Shown piece after piece: positions 45,120 to 57,307 of a DNA stretch of 64,000 bases. Location: NCBI GenBank assembly GCA_019454045.1, contig SKCR01041825.1, positions 1-64,000 of the forward strand. The letters are read 5' to 3'. Origin of the DNA: Zanthoxylum bungeanum. Lineage: Eukaryota; Streptophyta; Magnoliopsida; Sapindales; Rutaceae. Numbering within the stretch: position 1 is the first letter of the stretch; every line of letters starts with the position of its first letter. The position numbers and the translations under genes are program-made. The notes beneath the pieces are model-generated. The model saw only the letters and a list, made by a program, of their open reading frames with translations, was not told where the DNA came from and made no database searches.

Positions 45120-48100
45120 AAATGGTATCAAAATTAACGAGTCTGATTTAGCATCCTTAACATACTTTCATGCTTGATATTTGATATTTAATCCAAATTT
45201 AATTTTACACATGCATATGAGAATTGTTGATCAAATAAAAATTGATAGAATCAATATACTACACGGTAGCTAGAGAAATCCCCTTTAATAAGGCTCGATG
45301 GTAACTTATATTAGGGAACACATATTTCAATGTATGCCTTGTCAATACGGATGTAAATAAATTTATGTGGCTGTATCTGAGAATGTGTCAAAGTTGTGGG
45401 GGTCTAGTTGATGGGAATTTATTTACGTCGGTAGAACATATTTGATATGAGATAAATTCAAGCGAAAATGAAAACCTTGAAAGTGCCAAAGTTGTTTGGG
45501 CTATATCGGTACCTTGAATTTATCATTGACAAGTGAAACTTTGATAAGTCTCATTGTGAGCGTGCCAAAACTGTTACAACGAGAAACGATCAGGATCAGA
45601 ATCTAAAATTCATATTGGTTGTGCTTGATATGGATTGTCTACCTAATGAATATATGTAGGCGAGAACGTGCCAAAGCTATGCGCTGAAATGTATTTATGG
45701 AGGTCCACTTTCTATTATGGAATTTGATTTAATTATTGAATTCATTATATTCTGTTTTGGGATTACAATATTACATTAAATATTTAAAGGGCATATTTTA
45801 GATTAAAAAGTCATGATCTATTAGATGTAATCATATGTTGATGAAAATATTCTGGTGTCAAGAATGAGTCCTGACGAGTAGAGTTTTGTTGGAATAGTTT
45901 CACAGTATGATTGAATAATTATTATTCAGTTGAATTATATGTTTGACATATGATTGATTTGATCAATCGGCTCATTGTTTGAGCTAAAGGAGATTGTTTG
46001 GTTCGAATTTGATTCTTAGCTTGTCATTTCCATCAATTTACATATTCAAAATGCATTTGTGTATGCACAATATCCTATTTAGTTCTTTAGGATACACAAA
46101 GCCATATTATGGCAAGGTTAGGCATTATGAGAGAGATTGTCTATGATATCTTGCGCATTTAATGAGAGATAGAAACTCTATATTAGAAAGTTTATTTTTC
46201 CTGTTGATATCTCGTTGGGTTATGAAGCCATGCCATATGTCTAGTTTTTAGATTTTGCTTGTTATGTTCACTTCTGTAATGGTTGCAGAAGCGATAGGAA
46301 AGTGAAAATCTGAAATCTGGACTGATGCAACTGTGATCTGAGAATGGAGGCTTTTCGGATGCAGGTCACAGTGAGAGTTTTTGAGATTTCCTTGACCAGT
46401 GGGAGTTTTTGATGTACATTGTCCTAAAAGACAAACTATTCACAATAATTTTTTTATACTTCGTAACCAATATTGACGTTTCGTATTTTGATTGAGTTCA
46501 TTTGATGAGACACAATTCAAAAATGCTTAAATAATTCAAATATTTTTGAAACAAAGTAGAAAAGTATACTAGGCAATAAATTTTATAAGTAGTAAATTCA
46601 CCAACAGTCAAATGAGAATTGGATTCTCACCCAATGTGTTTCTTCAACTACTACGTAATATTAGAAAAGAGAAGTCAGACTTTATTGGATTTAAGGATCG
46701 TTTACTATAGCTTTTTAAATAAAGATTCTTCAAGTAGTGCTTTTACAAATAGAACTTTTAGAAGTATAGTTTTTGATAAAAGACAAATTTGATATGAAGA
46801 TCCAATCTTCTTCTCATTGTTATTGTAGGGAACTTCCAAAGTTTTTCCCACAAAAATTTTACTTAGACTAATATTTATTTCTTTTGCTTAATACTTATTT
46901 TAGCTTACTTTGTCTTGATTAAAAACTTGATTAAACTTGCATTTTATAGCAAAACTTATACAATTTTTAAATAATAAAAATTCTAATAAATTTTTATGTG
47001 GGCTTAATCGAATTTGTCCAAATATGTATAATTAGGTGTGACTAATCACATTTGTCTTCCACTTTGATTTAATCCAATTAAATCAAGCTAAATACACATA
47101 TTATTACATATTTATATCAAAATATCCTCCAATGATAGAGATATTTATGAAATTACAACAAAACTCTTGTGTGATTTTGGATTAATCCAATTAATCTAAT
47201 GGGTCAAAGTAATTAATTAATGTTATCCAATAACACTTAATTATTTTAGTTGATAATTAAATATATTTTTATTATCAAACCAAGTGCTCAACGAGTACAT
47301 TTTATATTGTGGGACTCTCTAAGTCCAGACACGTTCGTCATATAAGCCTAGCTTATATGTACACAATTCGACCACCTCTGAATTCGCGAAGAACGTGAAA
47401 GACCTTTATGAACTATACAAGTCGATGTCATCACATACGTTGAACAATCTCTATGTCGTAGGCTATCCGATTTGTGCTTAGGAAACATAGATTACACTAT
47501 CAAGTTTTCGAGACGCACATCTCATGTCGACATGTCCATAATTCTTTACAACTAATCAGAACACCATTTCTGATATATGTGATCCACCCTAAGTGATCGA
47601 CTTTGGAAAAAGTCTTAAGAATCGTGACTTACTCACATGTATGCCTAAACCTCTTATTACACATATGGTCTGTCAGATCCTATCTTGATATGCACTTGAT
47701 TAACGAGTGTATCGGTCCACACCCAATGAACATCTAGCGGCCAGACCATGAAAAGTCTCTGACATACATAGCATCAAAGTATGGAAAATCACACACAAAA
47801 TCAATGATATCATATAGTCATATGATCAAATATGTTACTCGACTTAAAGAGATTCCTATTGACGGTGGTGTGTACTTTCAACTATTAGGAATCACCTGTG
47901 AGTCATTCAGTATTCGCTCCAACGAATACCCACGTGTTTATACGAGTTTCCCTTGCTCATGGTACATCGGGTTAAACCAATGGAATTCCAATTTCAATAT
48001 ACGACATGTGCTAGTATTATAGATTATAAAAATTCAACTATATTCCAAAATAAAGGACTATGAATATTTACTTTAAGAATAGTTTATAATAGTAAAATTA

Positions 48101-48300
48101 TCTCATTGTCGGACCACCTAGTGTCATGTATTACTACATGATTATTCTAAGGTCGATATCATTCTTAGTATATTTATATATCAATCTAATATACATAATG
48201 ACATTACCATTAACACGATTGAAATGAAAATGTAGTTATTTTATTAATAAATAATAAAATATATATTCGGATTGACTCTCCAAGCACCAACTCCAACACT
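45120..48300. other. Decayed LTR-element interior and further LTR fragment
   Basis: No recognisable gag or pol. GACCAGTGGGAGTTTTTGATG near 46397 resembles a PPT and LTR-junction region. The segment 47280-48300 reads as part of another LTR and ends CACCAACTCCAACA, whose complement TGTTGGAGTTGGTG is a Copia-type LTR start. Element borders cannot be resolved by eye. Confidence 0.4.
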
Positions 48301-48608
48301 ATATCCACGGTATGATATGGATAGCCCATGATGGAAAGACTATACGGTATGCGATGACTTCGACTTGTATAGTTCAACGATTATCTGTGGTCGTCATAAA
48401 TCATGAGTGAGTGAATTATGGACACAAAATTGGATTATATGATGGATATACATGAACTTATAGAGTCTCGCTAATGAATCTTACTTGTAGAGAAATAGGG
48501 CAACATATTATGAATGATTGTATTATTCATAATACAAATCCGGATTAAGTGAGTTAATTTAAATCGTCTATTGGGTAGACGGGAAATACACATACTATGG
48601 GTATTTAT
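48301..48608 (+). repeat. Second copy of LTR-D segment 43275-43600
   Basis: Shared phrases include GACTATACGGTATGCGA, CGACTTGTATAGTTC, TTATCTGTGGTCGTCATAA and GGATTAAGTGAGTTAATT. It is bounded on both sides by LTR-like ends (CTCCAACA left, TTGGAGTTGGTGC right), so it is a fragment trapped between two insertions. Confidence 0.75.
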
Positions 48609-49067
48609 TGGAGTTGGTGCTCGACGTGCCAATTTCTTATGCATATATATTTTATTATGAATAAAATATAAAGTTTGATCAATATTTTTATTTTATATAT
48701 AGTAAAGACGTAAATGACCCTACAATGATTAAGTTATAATATAGTTGCAAAAGCGTCGCAACTGACATTGAGAGATATTATAACAATTTCATTCTTAAAT
48801 TGTTCCTGATCAAGATTTGCACTTTTGGTCAGTAAGTAAATTCAGGAGATCGGTACATGTCATTTATCAAAATATTAGATTTCGATGGTCAGTAAATCAC
48901 GAGTTTAAGGAGACTCGTATAGACATGTAGGTGTTTTTAGTGGATGAACACTGAACAACCCACCAAAGATTTCTAATAGATGGTACACCAACGTCAATAA
49001 GGAATCTTCTTGAGTCGAATAGCATAATAGTCATTTGACTTGAGATACGTGGTATACAAAATCGCTA
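48609..49067 (+). repeat. LTR fragment, Copia-like start
   Basis: Starts (TA)TTGGAGTTGGTGCTCG. No PBS or coding part follows before the LINE relic. Confidence 0.4.
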
Positions 49068-49420
49068 TCAGTACTTTAAGAAATGTGAGCCTAGCCCCAA
49101 ACGACATAAACTTATTTTTCCAGTTACATAAATTCTATCAATAATCAGCTTCCACAACCCTTGTGTTCTAGAGCTTCCTCCTCCAATAGGAAGATCTATA
49201 TATTTAAATGGAGAAGAGATACTTTTACAATTAAGTACATAAGCCACATATTGTGCCCAAGTGATATCACTTTCGATACAAACTACGGAGCTCTTATGAA
49301 AATTCACCTTAATGCCAGAAATAAACTCAAAACAGCAAGAATTATTCTAATATTCATAATATAGTGAAGATTATGGGAGAATATGAGAGTGTCGTCTATA
49401 AACTGAAGTTTCTCTTGCAT
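49068..49420 (-). pseudogene. LINE reverse transcriptase C-terminal relic
   Basis: The translation has LQFIDDTLIFSHNL (the YADDT box altered to FIDDT), a frame change, then NFHKSSVVCIESD, VLNCKSISSPFKYIDLPIGG and WKLIIDRI. This order (palm box, NxxKS, C..G..PF.YLGLPIG) is typical of plant LINE RT. Fragmentary and non-functional. Confidence 0.8.
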
Positions 49421-49496
49421 CTTAATGTTGATCCGCCTCGGAAAATCAGAAATCGATGGAATAATTTCGTTATATGCTTTCCTGGATGAATTTTAG

Positions 49497-49711
49497 ATGC
49501 TATATACTTTTTGGGAATGCAATTCAGTTGCCGACACTTTGCCAAACACTGGTTTAAACTGTACAAACTTAACTTGGTGGCAGAATCCTCCTCAGCAGAC
49601 GCTCAGGCCTATCGATCATGATGATTACGGTTTCCCTAATTTTAGATTTGCTTATCATGAACTTTTGGCTTTTTTCTATTCTTCAGGTTTATCAAAGGCT
49701 GTGCTTGGGTT
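49497..49711 (+). pseudogene. LINE-type RNase H C-terminal relic
   Basis: Reads F.ECNSVADTLPNTGLNCTN, then WWQNPPQQTLRPIDHDDYG. This resembles the REGN.VAD.LA..GL...WW..PP ending of the RVT_3 RNase H. It lies on the strand opposite to the RT relic at 49068-49420, so the two are not one uninterrupted LINE. It ends at the target site of Tork-2. Confidence 0.65.
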
Positions 49712-49716
49712 ATAAT

Positions 49717-49873
49717 TATTGTGATTCACTGATCACTCTAGAATGTATTTGAGGAAAAATCGAAATCGTTTCTATTACTCTCAAGAATAGAAATACAAAG
49801 TATAAACTTTACAAAACCTCAATACACTCTCTAACACACACACTTTGGGGATACAATTAAGCTCACTAGAAGG
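49717..49873 (-). repeat. Truncated 3' LTR of Tork-2
   Basis: Matches 54533 to about 54690, with TG changed to TA at the outer edge. The homology stops at AGCTCACTAGAAGG; the inner ~235 bp and PPT are missing and the RNase H end follows directly. Confidence 0.8.
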
Positions 49874-49876
49874 TCA

Positions 49877-51360
49877 TCATCTGGCAGCTATCCTGGCTAA
49901 GTCTCTGCACAGCTCTAGCTTGTCCCGAGTAAATACTTTCGTTAATATGTCAGCTTGATTCTCATCTGTATGGATCTTCACTAGTCTTAGCAGTTGTTGA
50001 TCCATCATCTCGCGTATCCAGTGATAGTGAATATCAATGTGTTTCATCCGGGAATGATACATTGAGTTTTTTTATCAAGTCCAGAGCACTCTGACTGTCA
50101 CAATGTATCTTGTATTTTGTCTGCTTGATCCCTAACTCTTGGAGAAAATGCTTTAACCACAACATTTCTTTTCCAGCCTCAACTATAGCGATGTACTCAA
50201 CTTCTGTTGTGGATAATGCAATACACCTCTGCAATCTTGACTGTCATGGCACATATCCCTTGTAAAAGTGTAGATGAAAACTGATGTAGATTTCCTACCA
50301 TCAGGATCTCCTGCCATATCTGAATCTGTATAGACTTCCAAGATCGGATCAGCTCCCCCATAGCACAAACGAAACTTTAATTTACCCTTGAGATACATGA
50401 GAATCCATTTGACTGCCTCCTAGTGTTGCTTTCAATGGTTAGAGAGAAAACATCTCCTTACACCCACTACATGTGCAATATCTGGCCTGGTACATACCAT
50501 TGCATACATTAGGCTTCCAACAGCTGAAGAATATGGTATTGATGACATCTTCTCTATTTCTTTCTTGGATGAGAGACACGAACTCTTGCTCAGTTTGAAA
50601 TGGTGTGCTAGCGGAACGCTGACTGGTTTGGATTTCTATATATCGAACCTCCTGATTATCTATTCAATAAACCTCTCATGTGAAAGCCATAACTTCTTGT
50701 TCTGTCTGTCATAAACAATCTGTTGAGTTGGTCCTAAGTCTTTCATGTCAAAATACTTAGAGAGTTCCTTCTTCAGTTGGCTGATCTTCGCTGCTTCTTG
50801 TCCAACAATCAACATGTCATCTACGTATAGTAGAAGAGCGACAAAATTTCCATTTGGAAATCTCTGGATGTATACACACTGATCTGCTGCAGTTCTTTTG
50901 TATCATTGACCCACCATGAATGAGTCAAACTTCTTGTACCACTTCCTCAGTGCTTGCTTAAGCCCGTAGAAGCTCTTTTTCAGCTTGCAAATAAAGTTTT
51001 CGTTTCCTGAAACCTTGAATCCTTCTGGCTGCTCCATGTAGATTTCTTCATTCAGATCACCATGAAGAAATGTTGTTTTGACATCCATCTGTTCAAGCTC
51101 CAAGTTCAAACTGGCTACCAATCCTAGGATAACTTGGATTGAAGCCATTTTTACCACTGGTGAAAAGATCTCATCAAATTCAATTCCATTTTTTTGTAGG
51201 AATCCTTTTACTACTAGCCGGGCTTTGTGTTTCACTACTTTTCCACTACCATCTTTCTTGAGCTTGAACACCCATCTGTTCTTCAGTGCATTCATTCCAT
51301 GTGGGAGCTTGACTATCTCATAAGTGTTATTTTTCTACAGAGATTTCATTTCATCCTGCA
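49877..51360 (-). pseudogene. Tork-2 reverse transcriptase and RNase H
   Basis: RT: LKNRWVFKLKKDGSGKVVKH, GFLQKNGIEFDE and QMDVKTTFLHGDLNEEIYME (51295-50903), then YVDDML near 50815-50835. RNase H: YTDSDMAGDPDGRKST, CIALSTTEVEYIA and HCDSQSAL (about 50398-50034), then HIDIHYHWIREMM (50062-49877). Frames break near 50900, 50650, 50250 and 50050. Confidence 0.88.
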
Positions 51361-52580
51361 TTGCGTGCAGCCATTTGTCTTTGTCTTTATGAGATACAAC
51401 TTCGTTGAAGGTTTCTGGCTCCCCCTCGTCAGTCAGCAGAATGTATTCAGATCCTGAGTATTTGGATGATGGAATCCGACCTCGCTCAGATCTTCGTACT
51501 GAAGGTTCACTGGTTTCTGGTTGTCTGTTGTCATCCAGATCTGTGGATGATCTTGTAGCCTCTGATGGAGTAAGTTGCAACTCCCCCTGCTCAACACCAC
51601 ATTCCTCCTCCGGTTCTGCTTCTGGTATGTCTTGCACCCCATCATCATATGTGGCCACTCGTGTTGGTGTTGGGGTTGCGTCTGGATTTATATCAGCTTT
51701 GTTGGCACTGGAATTAGAAGACATCTTGGGCTTTTCTATGTCTTTTATTGTTTGGTCTTCAAGAAACACTACATTCATGTTTCTGATGACCTTCTTTCCT
51801 TCGGGTCTCATAGCCTGTATCCAAATTTCTCGTCTCCATAGCCAATGAAGATGCATGGAGTAGTCCTTGCATCGAGCTTATGCCTGAGCTCATTAGATAC
51901 GTGTGCAAATGCTAAACAACCAAATATTATGAGGTGAGAATATGTGGGATTCTTGCCAGACCACACTTTCTCCGGAATCTCAAAGTTCAATGGTACATAT
52001 GGTGATATGTTGATCAGGTAGCAGGCGGCACGAACAGCTTCTCCCCAGAATGGCTTTGGCAGCTTAGCCATGCTGATCATGCTTCTACTTTCTCCATAAT
52101 GGTGTGGTTCATCCTTTCAGCGACACCATTGTGTTGTGGGGTGCGTGGAACAGTCCTTTCATGTCGTATGTCGTGTCTTCCACAGTAGGCATCAAACTCC
52201 ATGGTAATGTATTCGCATCCATTGTCTGTGCGAAGGCACTTCAGTTTCTTCCATGTTTCACGCCTGACCATGGCATGGAACAGTTTGAAGTAGTCCAGGA
52301 CCTGATCTTTTGATTTTAGAAAATACACCCATACTTTCCGAGAAACATCATCAATAAAAGTCAGAAAATATTTATTACCGCATAGTGAATTTACCTCTAA
52401 GGGACCATAAACATCAGAGTACACCAGATTGAGTAACTCTGATTTTCTTATATAAGAGAAATTGAAAGAGACTCTATGTTGCTTACCGAATAGACAATGG
52501 TTGCAAGGATCCAGAGCATCATTTTTGGAGACATAGATTAGATCCTTCTTTTTCAAGGTAGACAACCTTCTTTCACTCAT
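51361..52580 (-). pseudogene. Tork-2 integrase
   Basis: From MSERRLSTLKKKDLI: zinc-region remnant CNHCLFGKQHRVSF, then YSDVYGP (D), RTDNGCEY (D) and QHNGVAERMNHTI (E), a frame break near 52079, LPKPFWGEAV, HLIIFGCLAF and FIGYG, another break near 51840, then the acidic RRSERGRIPSSKYS linker to RT. The core residues are intact but the frame is broken. Confidence 0.88.
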
Positions 52581-52973
52581 GTGACCGAGTCTCTGGTGCC
52601 ACAGATTCTGATAAGCCTCTGGTCTCGCTATATATCTTCACATGAGCCTTATATAGAGTTCCAAAAATATGTCCTCGAGCGATGACCATGGCATCTTTGA
52701 TCATTCTCCAAGTGTCATTGCGGAAGTGGCTAGCATAACCCTGTTTGTCAAGGGCTACCCCTGAGAGTAAGTTGAGCCGAAGTTCTGGAACATGTCTCAC
52801 CTCCTTCAGGGTTATTGTATACCCCGCATTTATCAGCAACTGTATTTCACCAATTCCATTATCTAAGAAGAACTGGTATTCCCCATCTTCACTGCTCCAA
52901 AGTCTCATGTTTTGTATGTTGTGAAGAAATCCCTGTAAGGAATGACATGGTAGGATGTTGCAGTATCTACCAC
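52581..52973 (-). pseudogene. Tork-2 protease and pre-integrase region
   Basis: Directly after the gag stop the reading continues VVDTATSYHVIP, the protease active-site region with DTAT in place of DSG. It then shifts frame into DNGIGEIQLLINAGYTITLK, VRHVPELRLNLLSG and GTLYKAHV. Confidence 0.75.
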
Positions 52974-53864
52974 CTACTCGACATTTTGAGTTGCGATGTG
53001 AAGGCATATTTCTTCCTGGCCGGAGCATATAGCTACATCTCCTGTAACTACTAGTGTCTCTGCATCATTCTTCTTCGACTGGTTATTGCCTTGTCCCTGC
53101 TCTCGTTGCAGTTTCCGACAATTCTTCTTTAAGTGACCTTCAATTCCATAGTGGAAACACTTGTATGTCTTTCTTCCGTCCTTGGATTTGCCTCTTCTTT
53201 TGCCTCTGCCTTTCCATTTGCCTTGATTTTTCTCCAGTTGTCTTCCTCGATACTCTGAGATAAGGACTTCTGTTTGATCTGAGCCCACATATTTTCTTCT
53301 AGCTTCTTCATTTGACATGGCACCTTTTACTATATGCATGGTAAGTTTGCCTTCTGGAGTTGAGTTGCTGAGAGTAACCACCAGAGTCTCCCATCTATCA
53401 GGAAGAGAACTGAGTAGCAAGAGGGCTTGAACTTCGTCTGCCAGTTGCATGTCTACTGCAGACAACTGGTTCACTAGGCTTTGGAACTCGTTGGTGTGTT
53501 CTGCAACGGAAGTTCCACTCCGTAGCTTCAGGTTCACCAAACGCCTCATGATTAAGGCTTTATTCCGAGCTGTTTTGGCATGGAACATGTCTTCCAATTT
53601 CCTCCATATTTCATAAGCATATGTATCATGTGCTACGTGGTGGAAGACATTATGGCCGATCCACTGCCTAATCTGACCCAGAGTTCTATTATTGAGTTTG
53701 TTCCAGACATAGTCTTTAATAGATTCTGGTTTCACTCCCTTCATCTCGATGACATCAAACAGATCTTTGCAATGCAAAAAATCTATCATTCGAGGTCTCC
53801 AGATGGAGTAATTAGTTGCAGCCAGTTTAATCATTGCACCAGAAGATGAATCTTCCAATTCCAT
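52974..53864 (-). pseudogene. Tork-2 gag, full length with nonsense end
   Basis: A 296-codon open frame from the ATG at 53864. The UBN2-type domain includes YSIWRPRMIDFLHCKDL and YEIWRKLEDMFHAKTA, followed by a basic stretch. The zinc knuckle has lost its second Cys (CFHYGIEGHLKKNC). The stop TAG at 52974-52976 sits where the family has Trp before VVDTA, a single G-to-A change, so gag and protease were originally one frame. Confidence 0.88.
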
Positions 53865-54532
53865 TTTAAGTTTTAAAGTTTAAAATGAAAATATAATAAA
53901 ATAGGGGCTGAATTAACAAATCGGAGGTCACCGTTGCGTCTGGAACGGTCGAAAATAGTGGAATAGACACTTCGTTGGTCTAAATTCGACTCAGGGGCTG
54001 ATTTGTAAATTCCTAAAAAACTTCTAGAGTAAAACTATAAATTTCAAGACTTCAGGGGGCTAAATGAAATTTACCAGGACATGGCAGTGCTAACGTGGCA
54101 ACTGACGTGACAATGCTGACATGGCCGCTGATGTGGTAAAGTGGGACCGGCTTGCTGACGTGGCTTACACGTGTCGGCTGACGTGGCGGCTGACGTGGCT
54201 AGCTGACGTGTCTAGGTGACGTGGCAGTTGGGCTAACGTGGCAGATTGCGTGGCGCTGATATGGCGCCACGTAATCGTCTTCAACTTCTGAACAGCGCGT
54301 GGGCGCGTGTTCGATAGTGTAACTGATGCGTCGACGTGTGAGGGCACGTGTGACGTCGTCTGATCTCTGTTTGGTCACCGAAAAATACCACCGAACTTGT
54401 CTCGACGTGAACTAGTTGATGGTACGCTCAAAATTGATTTTTGACAACTTTCGTCGGAACAAGTTTTCCAAACCAAAGCTCTATTTCTGAGTTTCGGGAT
54501 CCCTCCGTGCAACCTTAGCTACTGATATCACT
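53865..54532 (-). other. Tork-2 leader with ACGT-core repeats and mutated PBS
   Basis: The segment 54090-54275 holds about ten (G/T)(C/A)ACGT-type words (mostly TGACGTGGC). The segment 54295-54350 is GC-rich with GCGTGGGCGCGTG. The PBS on the reverse strand reads TGATATCAGTAGC where TGGTATCAGAGC is expected (about 54518-54530). Confidence 0.7.
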
Positions 54533-54924
54533 TGTTGTGATTCACTGATCTCTATAGAATGTATTTGAGGAAAAATCGAAATCGTTTCTATTACTCTCAA
54601 GAATAAAAATACAAAGTATAAACTTTACAAAACCTCACTACACTCTCTAACACACACACTTTGGGGATACAATTAAGCTCACTGGAAGGCCTGTATTTAT
54701 AGTACAAAGTTTGTACAATTTTTCAACAAGTGAACAATAACCCACCATTCACTCCACAGAAAGTTTGATGTTTGTTTCTCCAAAATTCAAAGCCACCTAT
54801 AATTTACATGGCAGCTTCTTCCTTGTGCATGGTAGTTGGCTGGATCATGTAAGGCAGCTGGAAACTGAAGCTTCATAGTAGCTTCCTCATGTAGGCCATG
54901 CATGCATAGCTGGACTTCATTACA
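54533..54924 (-). repeat. 5' LTR of Tork-2
   Basis: TGTTGTGATT to CTTCATTACA on the + strand. CTATAAATACAGG on the reverse strand (near 54688) is a probable TATA box. Confidence 0.85.
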
Positions 54925-54929
54925 ATAAT

Positions 54930-55254
54930 TAGAATCTTCAAAGAAATCTAAGCAAAATGATCATTATAATCTTAAGGAATATACAAAGGTTTAAAAATAA
55001 AATACACTACGGACTCTATTATTTTCTGTAGAATAAAAATAAATAAATAAAGGTTTCAAAATTTTGACACCCGTAAGTTATGTTTGTTTATTTTCTGAAA
55101 TTAAAATCCATTGACTTGCTTTGACAGCAATATTGCTAACGGACCAAGGGCATGATGGTAAATTTACGCACAAAAGTCATATTAAGTGAAATAATAATCA
55201 AATAAATGTTAACATGATATGATTATTGAGTTAGGTTTTCTCTGCACTTTTGCA
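54930..55254. repeat. Intergenic segment duplicated at 10.6 kb
   Basis: The segment 55026-55215 matches 10622-10800 in order: AATAAATAAAGGTTTCAAAA, TTATTTTCTGAAA, ATGATGGTAAATTTAC and CAAAAGTCATATTAA. No gene. Confidence 0.7.
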
Positions 55255-55389
55255 GGGGGAGCTATGTCATTACAGAGGTGTATTGTATTATCCACAACAG
55301 AAGCTGAATACATTGCAGCAACAGAAGCAGAAAAAGAAATGTTATGGTTAAAGCGTTTTCTCCAAGAATTAGGGATCAAACATACATAA
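55255..55389 (+). pseudogene. Copia RNase H fragment
   Basis: An open 45-codon piece with GGAMSLQRCIVLSTTEAEYI followed by AATEAEKEMLWLKRFLQELG, ending in TAA. It closely resembles the RNase H of Tork-2 but lies on the other strand with no other Copia part. Element B begins 4 bp after its stop. Confidence 0.8.
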
Positions 55390-55392
55390 TAC

Positions 55393-57286
55393 TGATGAGC
55401 GGAAAATATATCAATATTTACCGCCCCTTTTACATAATATTTTGTTTAGTTACTCGGGTTTGATGAACGTTTTGATGTTTTTTTTTTATGTATTTTGTAG
55501 ATAAATAAAGTATTGGGACTTAATGGAATCAACTCGGGGCTAAAACGATGAAATACAGAGCAAAAAATGGCGAAAACGGAAATTTACTATACGAGTCACG
55601 AAGTGCAGTCCTAAATTCCAGTTTTGCGCAAGTTTGATATTTTGGCCATAACTTTTTCATCCCATATTAAAGAAGACACAAAGATCTATAACTTTGAAGA
55701 TTTAAATATTTTCGAATTCTGAAGTTTGGAAGGCCGAAATTGATGAATAATCTAGTATATTTTGTGTAATTACTATAGTTATTTTCAAATATAAAATAAA
55801 ATTAATAAAATAAAAAAGTAAAAATTTTCAAACCCTTGCATGTTTGGTGGAAGATTTGGTGTCATGTTTGATGTCATATTTGGTGTCATGTTTGGTGGAG
55901 CAATTGGTGGAGAAATTTGTGGAAGCCTTCAGATTTTCCTATAAATATCAAGCTAAACTTTGTAATTTTTTCGTACTTTCTTTGGAGAAATTTTTCCGTG
56001 AAAACTTAAAGAAAAGTGTCTTGTATATTTATTTAAGTTTTCTTGTATTTTCTTTTTTATTTAATTAATAAAATTTTGTGTGTTTTCTTTTACAGCATGA
56101 GCATGTAATCTCATTCTGCTGGGGTGAAAATGTAAGACTTTTAATATAATGAATTAGATTAATCTCCCTTATTTTAATTAAAATTTGGATTAATTAGTTA
56201 CCGATTATATGGCCGGTTTAGGTGACAACCTATTTACCGCCTATATGGTCGGTTTTTCATTTCAGACGTAGTTTCCGCCTATATGGTCGGTTTAGGTAAT
56301 AACCTTGTTACCGCATATATGGTCGATTGGATTTAATTGAGACAAATGAAATTACCGCATTTATGGTCTGGTTAATTAATCGGTAAACATTGAGAATAAA
56401 AGAGATTTCTATTTTTGAAATATTAAAAGCGGATCCTCTAACCCCCAAGATTTTCTTTTATTGTACTTTTACATTTTTAATTTCCAGCATTTACTTTATT
56501 TAATTTCCAGCATTTACTTTATGTCTTTTATTTTATTTAAGCTTTTATTAGCCTTAGATATGTGTTGTAGCTAAGCCCGTTATCTGGGGTTGTGATGAAT
56601 TCCAATATCACCGGTTAATAAGGGGTTGTTTTACGGTTTGGGTAATATAAGGGTTTATGTATTGAGCATTAGTCTTAATGCTTCTTATTAACTAGCCATT
56701 AATAAGATTGAACTGGTAAACTTAAAATGAACTTGGAAAATGGATTTTAGGTTTAAGATCCTAGACTTAATAACCCACGATCTTCCTTAAGGATAAATAA
56801 TCTTTTAATAGATTTCCTTATACGATAGGAATATACCTTTCGGGCGGGGGTAACCTTAATTGGAACTTAATCTTAATGAATTCAGGTAACTTGGTTGACA
56901 TAGGAATATGATTAATTGGGTTACACTGGGTATTTGTATCTGACCATCGGAAGAGGCTTTTACATATTTTCGTGTTCCAGGTTAATAAACCAATATATTA
57001 CACAAACGTGAAATAACAAATTCATCTTTTAAAAGATATTGGAAGAATTCATAACCCTGGATAGTTTTATAAATTTGAATTTTCCTAAACCTATTTTCGC
57101 AATTTTATTTACTTGTTTTTAAGTTTAAAGTCACCACCCAGTAAATCAATCAATCTGTTAGATACTAGTAATCATTTGGCCTTATAAAATTAATAGCTAT
57201 GTATTAAGTTCTCGTGGGATCGATAATTTTTATACTACTTGAACGATACGTGCGCTTGCGTTATACGCGTGTGACAACGTCGGTCA
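55393..57286 (+). repeat. 5' LTR of element B (1.9 kb)
   Basis: TGATGAGCGG to CGTCGGTCA. TATA-like CTATAAATAT lies at 55939-55948, with an AATAAAATTTT polyadenylation-like stretch near 56067. Five variants of CCGCCTATATGG(T/C)CGGTTT lie between 56210 and 56371. Confidence 0.85.
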
Positions 57287-57292
57287 AGTTTT

Positions 57293-57307
57293 TGGCGCCG
57301 TTGCCGG
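57293..57307 (+). promoter_or_regulatory. PBS of element B, tRNA-Asp type
   Basis: TGGCGCCGTTGCCGG, the primer site I associate with tRNA-Asp in Athila-type gypsy elements. Confidence 0.8.

Larger units (their letters stand above)
49717..54924 (-). mobile_element. Second Tork/Tnt1-lineage Copia element (Tork-2), decayed
   Basis: The 5-bp duplication ATAAT lies at 49712-49716 and 54925-54929. The 5' LTR is 392 bp. The 3' LTR keeps only its first ~157 bp, the rest having been lost together with the PPT. gag-PR-IN-RT-RNH all lie on the - strand. The PBS is mutated. LTRs share the TGTTGTGATT start with Tork-1, so the two are related but clearly distinct families or subfamilies. Confidence 0.88.

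Noticed and set aside
47804..48022. 72-codon ORF
   Set aside because: Sits in a degenerate LTR mosaic with no similarity or neighbours supporting a gene.
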